A DNA stretch of 6,891 bases from Klebsiella pneumoniae. Its GTDB lineage: Bacteria > Pseudomonadota > Gammaproteobacteria > Ga0077536. The translations under genes and the position numbers were made by a program. Where the stretch lies: assembly GCA_945873015.1 (NCBI GenBank), contig CAMCBY010000224.1, positions 1-6,891 of the forward strand, written 5' to 3'. Shown piece after piece: positions 1-5,507 of the stretch (position 1 is its first letter; each line of letters starts with the position of its first letter). Under the pieces are notes generated by a model, which saw nothing but the letters and a program-made list of their open reading frames with translations, had not been told where the DNA came from and did no database searches.

Positions 1-329
1 CACATCGTGCCCGCCTGGTGCGCGACGACAGCCCGTTACTGATCCTGTCGTGGCTCATCTATCACGAGCTGGATGAGCACAGCCCGTTGTTCGGGCTCAG
101 CGCCGAAGAAATGACCGCGCGTGATGTGAGTCTCACCTACATCATCAGCGGGCACGATGAGAATTATGCGCAACAGGTCAGCGCGCGACACTCTTACCAC
201 CATGAGGAGATCCGCTGGCATCACGCCTACCTGGATACCGTGCACGAGCGCAGCCCCGGCGTGGTCGAGGTGGATTTCAGCAAGTTTCACGATACCCGAC
301 CGCTCGAGCATCCGCCCGGCACGGTGTGA
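1..329 (+). CDS. Inward-rectifier K+ channel (KirBac type), C-terminal cytoplasmic domain, 5'-truncated
   Basis: The open frame enters from the left edge (first full codon at 3) and stops at TGA 327-329, giving the last 108 residues. It resembles the immunoglobulin-like cytoplasmic domain of bacterial Kir channels. The opening has R-L-V-R followed by S-W-x-x-x-H-x-x-D-E-x-S-P-L-x-G-L, the signature strand after the membrane pore. Then come a G-x-D-E segment, S-A-R-H-S-Y with an acidic E-E-I-x-W, and a terminal V-D-x-S-x-F-H-D motif. Family knowledge: these proteins are tetrameric inner-membrane K+ channels, and this domain forms the intracellular vestibule that gates in response to ligands or lipids. 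The two membrane helices and the selectivity filter lie outside the window, so ion selectivity cannot be checked. The GTG at 18 is internal, not a start. The gene converges on the next one with only 6 bp between stop codons, and no terminator hairpin fits there. Confidence 0.86.
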   Translation, partial: HRARLVRDDSPLLILSWLIYHELDEHSPLFGLSAEEMTARDVSLTYIISGHDENYAQQVSARHSYHHEEIRWHHAYLDTVHERSPGVVEVDFSKFHDTRPLEHPPGTV

Positions 330-335
330 ACACAA

Positions 336-1619
336 CTACAGGAGAAACGTCACACCGAGCGCTATGCCAAGACTCGCGATGAGTCCCGGCCAGATGACGC
401 GTTTCAACGATGGCGCTCCGGCGCTTAATACGATGGCGGCTTTGGTCAGGGTATTGGCGGCGGCGGCCAGCACGATGGCACGCGCCGCAATCTCTGGCGC
501 GAGTCCATCGGGTGCCTGACTGAGTTCTGCCATCGACAAGGTGATCGCATCGACGTCGGCTAGGCCGGCGGCGATACTCGAGGCATACAAACCGGCCTGA
601 CCGAAATACATACGCGCGCCGTTGGCGAGCAGCAGCACCAGCATATAGATGGCGCCAAACCCCAGCGCGGGTCCGAGTTCAAAGGGGTTGTCAAAATCCT
701 GAGTTTCGCCGGGCGGATCGCCCTGCTGGGAAAAATAGAGATAGGCACAATAAATCAGGCTGGCAAGCGCCGCCGCGCCGAGCGGCAGCAAGAGGTGCGT
801 CAGCAGTGAGCGGTTGATAATCGCCACGGTAACCAGCACGCGTACGAACATCACCGTCCAGGCCAGCAAGATAGCCTGCGCGAAGGGTTTGGCCAGCGCG
901 TCGGCGCCATGACTGCGTTCTGCAAAACTCAGCGTGACCGCAGTACTCGAAGCGAGGCCCCCCAACAGCCCGGTCAAGCCCACCCCGCGTTGCGCGCCGA
1001 CCACTTGAATCATCACGTAGCCGAGAAAACTGATGCCGGAAATAAGCACCACCATCAGCCAGATTTTGTAGGGCACCAGCACGTCAAAAGGTGGTGCGCC
1101 GAAACCATGGCGCGGCAGCACGGGCAGAATGATTAAGGTCAGCACGGCAAAAGTCAGGGTCGCGCGTACATCTTCGCCGGTGAGGCGGCTGGCGAGACTG
1201 CGGGTGTGAAGTTTCACGGCCAGCAGCACGGTGGTCGTCACCGCCAGCGCGGCAGCGAAGCGCAGTTCACCCCAGAAACACAGCGCACCCGCAAACAAGG
1301 TGACAAAGGCTGCGATTTCCGAGGTCATGCCGGGACGACCGCTGTCGACCGAACGCCGATAGGCGATGGCGATGATCACTCCGACCACGAGGATCACGGT
1401 CGGCAGAATCAACGGCGAGGCCGCCAGGGTGCTGACCAGTGCAGCGGTGCAGCCGAGCAGGGCGAACAGCGCATAGGTGCGGGTGCCGGCGAACAACTCG
1501 CGCTGGTCGTCGTTGCCACGCTTGGAGGCGTATTCGCGTTGCAGACCGACCAGCAAGCCGAGCAGCAGCGCCGAGCCGAAACGATAGAACAACGTGACCT
1601 GGTCGATGTGTTCCGGCAT
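336..1619 (-). CDS. MgtC/SapB N-terminal domain plus DUF4010 polytopic membrane protein
   Basis: This is a complete 427-residue inner-membrane protein from ATG at 1619 to TAG at 336-338. The N-terminal part (about residues 10-145) is MgtC-like, with the G-L-L-V-G-L-Q-R-E motif at 21-29 ending the first hydrophobic helix. The rest matches DUF4010, with G-G-L-A-S-S-T-A at 220-227, G-L-A-D-V-D-A-I-T at 352-360 and A-N-T-L-T-K at 388-393. About 12-14 hydrophobic segments are visible. A hydrophilic loop with D-P-P-G-E-T lies at about 298-312. Length is typical for this two-domain family. MgtC proteins are linked to Mg2+ limitation and membrane energetics (MgtC inhibits ATP synthase in Salmonella), but the MgtC-DUF4010 fusion has no settled function; a transport role is only inferred. 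No Shine-Dalgarno is seen before the ATG. It lies downstream of the hybrid kinase on the same strand after a 108-bp gap, so it may or may not be co-transcribed. Confidence 0.9.
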   Translation of the reverse strand: MPEHIDQVTLFYRFGSALLLGLLVGLQREYASKRGNDDQRELFAGTRTYALFALLGCTAALVSTLAASPLILPTVILVVGVIIAIAYRRSVDSGRPGMTSEIAAFVTLFAGALCFWGELRFAAALAVTTTVLLAVKLHTRSLASRLTGEDVRATLTFAVLTLIILPVLPRHGFGAPPFDVLVPYKIWLMVVLISGISFLGYVMIQVVGAQRGVGLTGLLGGLASSTAVTLSFAERSHGADALAKPFAQAILLAWTVMFVRVLVTVAIINRSLLTHLLLPLGAAALASLIYCAYLYFSQQGDPPGETQDFDNPFELGPALGFGAIYMLVLLLANGARMYFGQAGLYASSIAAGLADVDAITLSMAELSQAPDGLAPEIAARAIVLAAAANTLTKAAIVLSAGAPSLKRVIWPGLIASLGIALGVTFLL

Positions 1620-1727
1620 AGCGCTGGCGAACTCGCGTTGGGCGAGCTACAAGCCTAGCAGTCGCCGCGCCCTGTGCGTTTGATTTGTATCAGCGGCGCG
1701 CGCGTGTTGCTCTGCTGGGGGGCCGAC
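1620..1727 (-). other. Intergenic gap between hybrid kinase stop and MgtC/DUF4010 start
   Basis: This 108-bp spacer holds no coding signal I trust. Reading on the minus strand, an extended -10-like TGCTAGGCT lies at 1660-1652, about 33 nt before the ATG at 1619, but the position 17 nt upstream gives a poor -35 (AACGCA). A small 5-bp hairpin (CTCGC/GCGAG, 5-nt loop, 1632-1646) sits just before the start and has no T-run, so it is not a convincing terminator for the kinase gene. The length would allow an independent promoter for the membrane protein, but the sequence does not settle this. Confidence 0.3.
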
Positions 1728-4700
1728 TCACACTTCCGACAGGCGTGGCACCTGGCCACTGCGTTCGAGTTCACCGACCCGCCGTCGCACATCGTCAAAC
1801 GCGCGCACGATAGCCTCGCCAAGCGCTGCGAGCGTCGCGGCGTCGCCGACACCTGCAGCATCATCGGCTTGTGCGGCCTGCGCCGCGAGTTGTCGCGCGC
1901 CGACATTGGCCGCTACGCCACGCAGTTGATGCGCATGGCGATGGACTTCGTCGATGGCGCCATCGCTTATCGCGCTGGTGAGGGCGGCGAGGCGCGTCGG
2001 GGTATCACGCAGAAAACTGGCGAGCACCGTGGCGAGCAGCACCTCGTCATCGCACAGGCGCTGGCGCAGCGAAGCCAGATCCAGCACCGCGTCGTGCATA
2101 CTGGCGGGCGTCAAGTCCGCCCGCTCACTGTCGGTGCCGTCAGGTGACTTATCCGGCAGCCATTTGTGCAGCATGACCTGCAACTCGGTGGCATCTATCG
2201 GTTTACAGATGTAGTCCGACATGCCGGCCGCCAGACAGCGGTCCCGGTCGGAGCTTTGTGCATGGGCAGTCATGGCAATGATCGGGATGCCGCGATCGCG
2301 CACGCCGCCATCACCGATACGAATGGCTCGGCTGGCCGCGTAACCGTCCATCTCCGGCATCTGACAATCCATCAGCACCAGCGCGTAGTCGCGGCTGGCC
2401 AGGGCTTCAAGCGCGGCATGGCCGTTGACTGCAATGTCGGCGCCATAGCCCAGGCGCGCGAGAATGCCGCGCGCTACTTCCTGATTCACCACATTGTCTT
2501 CCACCACCAGCAGGTGCGCGCCGCTGGCGCGTCGCTCGCGCAGGCTGTGGCGAGTGATGAGTTCCTGACCTGTTTCGCTCTGGCGCGCGTGCAGCCCGAG
2601 GGCCTGGCACAGACACGCATGCAAATCATCGACATGGGTCGGCTTGGGTAGATACGCGACAAAACCCGCGTCGCGCGCGGCCTGCGCGTCGCCACGCCGT
2701 GCCACCGAACTCATCAACACCAGTGCCGGCGCGTGTTCGCCGCTGGTTGCAAGAATCTCGGCTCCGACCTTAAGGCCATCGCTGTCGGGCATCCTCGAAT
2801 CGATGATCACTATCTGCACCGCTTCGCCGGCGACTGCGGCAAAGCGCAGATAATCGAGTCCGGCGCTGGCACTCGCGACCGCTTCGCAGCGTACCCCCCA
2901 CACGCGCAAATACGCGGCCAGCACTTCGCGATGGCTGAGATTGTCGTCCACCACCAGCACATGGGCACCGCGGATGTCGGCTATCGGGCTGACCGCGCGC
3001 GGGTTGTCGCTGGCGGCAAAGGCAAGCTCGCACCAGAATGTTGAGCCGCGACCGGCCGCGCTGCTGAATCCGATGTTGCCGCCCATGAGTTCGCACAACT
3101 GTTTGCTGATCGCGAGCCCCAGACCACTGCCGCCGAACTGGCGTGTGATCGAGCTGTCGGCCTGCGAGAAACTCTTGAACAGCAACGGTTGTTTTTCCTG
3201 CGCGATGCCGATGCCGGTATCGCGGACGCTGAAGCGCAAGGAATGACGACCCTCGTGTTCGGCTACATTCGATACCGTCAGCACCACTTCGCCGTCGTGA
3301 GTGAATTTGATGGCATTGCCCAACAGGTTCACCAGGATCTGACGCAAACGGCCCGGATCGCCCTTGAGGTGGCGCGGCAGTTGCGGGCCGACGTCACACA
3401 CCAGTTCGAGATCCTTATCCTGCGCGCGCGGCGCCATGCTGCGCGCAACGTCCTGCACCAGCGCGTGCAAATCGAAGTCGATGCTGTCGATATGCAATTG
3501 ACCCGCTTCGATGCGCGAGAAATCGAGAATGTCGTTCAACAGGCCAAGCAGCGCACGGGCGCTGTTGCGTGCGGTGCTGACAAAACCCGCTTGTTCTACA
3601 TCGAGTGGTGAACTGCCAAGCAGATCGAGCATGCCCAATACACCATTCATGGGGGTGCGAATCTCATGACTCATGTTGGCGAGGAAGTCGCTCTTGGCGT
3701 GATTGGCGGCCTCGGCCTGGGTCTGCGCGCGTTGCAGGACAATTTCGCGCAGCTTTTGCGCGGTGATGTCGCGTGCGAGCGTGATCACGCGCCCTTGTTC
3801 GCCGATTCCCGCGACCAGATTGCTCGATACCGAGACTGGAATATCGCGCCCATCGGCGCTCTCGAATATCGCTTCCATGACCACCGCTTTGCCTGGGTCG
3901 CGCAGCAGGGCGGCACGCATCGCAGTCAACTGTTCTTCGGTGGTGCTGCGATCAAAGGCAAACGGCGTCATCGCCGCCAGTTCTTCGCGACAGTAGCCGA
4001 GCAGGGTGCTGGCGACGCGATTGGTATACACAAAACTATCAGTAGCAATATCGCGGATGAAGATTGCATCACCGGCGACGTCCATCGCGGTGTTCATCTC
4101 CGACAAGACCTGCTCACGTGCCAACCACGCGCTCACATCACGCACTATCACGACCACGCGTCCGCGGCCGGCTTTACCCTGGCCGGGCACGTGCTGCAAT
4201 GAAGCTTCTATCGGCACACGTTCACCATCGCAGCGCGTGAGAGTGGTGCGTAAGGTGATAGTGCTGCTTTCGCCGTCCATAAGCCGCTGCACCATCGAGC
4301 GTGCACTGGCCTCATCGGTTTCCTGGGCAATATCCAGAGCAGTCATGTTGAGCAACTGCTCGGGGAAATAGCCGGTGCCGACACAGGCGCCGCGATTGAC
4401 ATAGACCAGCCGCAGGCTGTCCGGCTCGATGATAAAAATCTGATCCGAAGCGGCATCGAGCGCGGCCGTGACTTCCTGCAGCGCCGCTTCGCGTCGGCGG
4501 GCTGCATCGACGTCGATGTTCTGACCGATGACGCGCAGTCGATGATTGCGCTCCTGGCCTTTGACTATTCGCCCGACGGTGCGTGTCCAGCGATAACTGC
4601 CATCGGCGCAGCGAATGCGCGCTTCGTAGTCGAGCACATCGCTGCGATGACGCAGGAATTGTTCGACCGCGCGCGTGACATGGACGCGGTCATCCACATG

Positions 4701-5288
4701 GACGCGCTCGAAATAGGCGCTGTCCGGCACCCGTTCCGGGCTTGCGTCCTCGCCCAGCATGCGCCACCAGGTGGGGTTGGTGACGAGGTATTTTTCATCG
4801 ACGTGCCAGTCCCACAAACCGACCCGGTTGGTGCTGAAAGCCAGCTCGGCGCGATCGCGTGCCTCACGGAGTTCATGATCAGTGGCCTGTTGCGCACTGA
4901 GATCATGGTATCGGCCATACAGACCGACGACCGCGCCGCTGGGGTCACGCAGCGGGAACATTGCGCACGACACATCGATTTCCGCGCCCCCCGCGATAAG
5001 CAGTCGTCGCTCGACCGACAGCGCGAGGCTTTGACCCTCAAGGATGCGCTGTTCGTCAGCGGCCATCGTCGCGGCTTGTGCGCCCCACGCAAGATCAACG
5101 TCGGTGAGCCCGATCACGGCGCGGGTTTCGGTCAGACCGGCATCGCGCGCGAAGGGCAGGTTGCAGCCGAGAAAGCGGCCCTCGGCGTCCTTCCAGAATA
5201 CCCTGTCGGTCAGCACATCCAGCACCTGTTGCTGAATATGTGCGCTGTCCAATGACGCGGCGACCTGCGAGGAAGTCATCAATTCCAT
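1728..5288 (-). CDS. Soluble hybrid sensor histidine kinase, PASx4-HisKA-HATPase-REC-REC-HPt
   Basis: With the ATG at 5288 the protein has 1186 residues and no membrane segment or signal peptide, so it is a cytoplasmic sensor. Four PAS domains come first (about 21-136, 150-268, 276-386, 401-511); the second has the PAS_3 Y-R-W-T motif. HisKA follows with S-H-E-I-R-T-P-M-N-G (phospho-His H541). The HATPase domain (about 642-758) has the N box (N658), D-T-G-I-G-I (D690) and G-G-S-G-L-G-L. REC1 (about 775-893) has D781/D782, acceptor D830 and K882. REC2 (about 924-1042) has E930/D931, acceptor D974 in M-D-C-Q-M-P-E-M-D-G, and K1029. A C-terminal HPt (about 1081-1176) has A-H-Q-L-R-G with H1120. 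All catalytic residues are present, so a full internal phosphorelay is expected. Kinase-to-HPt output requires a separate receiver, and the divergent REC-phosphatase is the obvious candidate. The signal is unknown. The frame stays open to GTG 5375, but the extra 29 residues look non-domain. ATG 5279 is another possible start; neither ATG has a clear ribosome binding site. Confidence 0.94.
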   Translation of the reverse strand: MELMTSSQVAASLDSAHIQQQVLDVLTDRVFWKDAEGRFLGCNLPFARDAGLTETRAVIGLTDVDLAWGAQAATMAADEQRILEGQSLALSVERRLLIAGGAEIDVSCAMFPLRDPSGAVVGLYGRYHDLSAQQATDHELREARDRAELAFSTNRVGLWDWHVDEKYLVTNPTWWRMLGEDASPERVPDSAYFERVHVDDRVHVTRAVEQFLRHRSDVLDYEARIRCADGSYRWTRTVGRIVKGQERNHRLRVIGQNIDVDAARRREAALQEVTAALDAASDQIFIIEPDSLRLVYVNRGACVGTGYFPEQLLNMTALDIAQETDEASARSMVQRLMDGESSTITLRTTLTRCDGERVPIEASLQHVPGQGKAGRGRVVVIVRDVSAWLAREQVLSEMNTAMDVAGDAIFIRDIATDSFVYTNRVASTLLGYCREELAAMTPFAFDRSTTEEQLTAMRAALLRDPGKAVVMEAIFESADGRDIPVSVSSNLVAGIGEQGRVITLARDITAQKLREIVLQRAQTQAEAANHAKSDFLANMSHEIRTPMNGVLGMLDLLGSSPLDVEQAGFVSTARNSARALLGLLNDILDFSRIEAGQLHIDSIDFDLHALVQDVARSMAPRAQDKDLELVCDVGPQLPRHLKGDPGRLRQILVNLLGNAIKFTHDGEVVLTVSNVAEHEGRHSLRFSVRDTGIGIAQEKQPLLFKSFSQADSSITRQFGGSGLGLAISKQLCELMGGNIGFSSAAGRGSTFWCELAFAASDNPRAVSPIADIRGAHVLVVDDNLSHREVLAAYLRVWGVRCEAVASASAGLDYLRFAAVAGEAVQIVIIDSRMPDSDGLKVGAEILATSGEHAPALVLMSSVARRGDAQAARDAGFVAYLPKPTHVDDLHACLCQALGLHARQSETGQELITRHSLRERRASGAHLLVVEDNVVNQEVARGILARLGYGADIAVNGHAALEALASRDYALVLMDCQMPEMDGYAASRAIRIGDGGVRDRGIPIIAMTAHAQSSDRDRCLAAGMSDYICKPIDATELQVMLHKWLPDKSPDGTDSERADLTPASMHDAVLDLASLRQRLCDDEVLLATVLASFLRDTPTRLAALTSAISDGAIDEVHRHAHQLRGVAANVGARQLAAQAAQADDAAGVGDAATLAALGEAIVRAFDDVRRRVGELERSGQVPRLSEV

Positions 5289-5507
5289 GGCATGAAAACT
5301 GAATGTGTGTGGCTCAAAGGAGGCGCTCGCCCTGCCGGTATGTCGTCCGTGCAGGCCATAGCGGCCGTCGCACACACGGCCTTTACTGTCGGCGCGGCCT
5401 ACAGCGCCTGCACACCGCCGCCGCTACTAACTGGCCGGCCCTGGCCGCCGACTCTGCCCCGCATGGAGCGGGCACCAGCGAACCCAACGACAGTGAGCAC
5501 GCCATTC
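5289..5507. promoter_or_regulatory. Divergent intergenic region between hybrid kinase and REC-phosphatase genes
   Basis: These 219 bp must contain the start signals of both divergent genes, but no clear sigma-70 pair stands out on either strand. Three things are visible. First, a perfect Shine-Dalgarno-like AAAGGAGG at 5316-5323 on the plus strand, 16 nt before an ATG at 5340, which is too far for ordinary use. Second, a 6-bp GC-rich hairpin GGCCGT (5363-5368)/ACGGCC (5376-5381) with a 7-nt loop; its loop contains the alternative GTG start (5375) of the kinase on the minus strand. Third, a GGCCGGCC palindrome at 5433-5440. The plus-strand frame of the regulator is open through the whole region (ATG at 5292, 5340 and 5463), so part of it could be translated. 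Confidence 0.4.

Noticed and set aside
1632..1646. Small hairpin as a rho-independent terminator
   Set aside because: Only a 5-bp stem, no T-run, and it sits beside the start codon of the next gene rather than just after the kinase stop.
1206..1658. 150-codon plus-strand open frame rich in Gln, Gly and Arg
   Set aside because: Antisense to the MgtC domain; its composition is typical of the complement of a hydrophobic coding sequence.
1674..2147. 157-codon plus-strand open frame over the 3' end of the kinase
   Set aside because: Antisense to the HPt domain, which has a clear phospho-histidine motif in the other strand.
3666..4202. 178-codon plus-strand open frame
   Set aside because: Antisense to the kinase PAS/HisKA region; a GC-rich shadow without recognisable motifs.
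4542..5255. 237-codon plus-strand open frame
   Set aside because: It lies entirely antisense to the PAS region of the hybrid kinase, whose domain matches are unambiguous. The peptide resembles no family I recognise.
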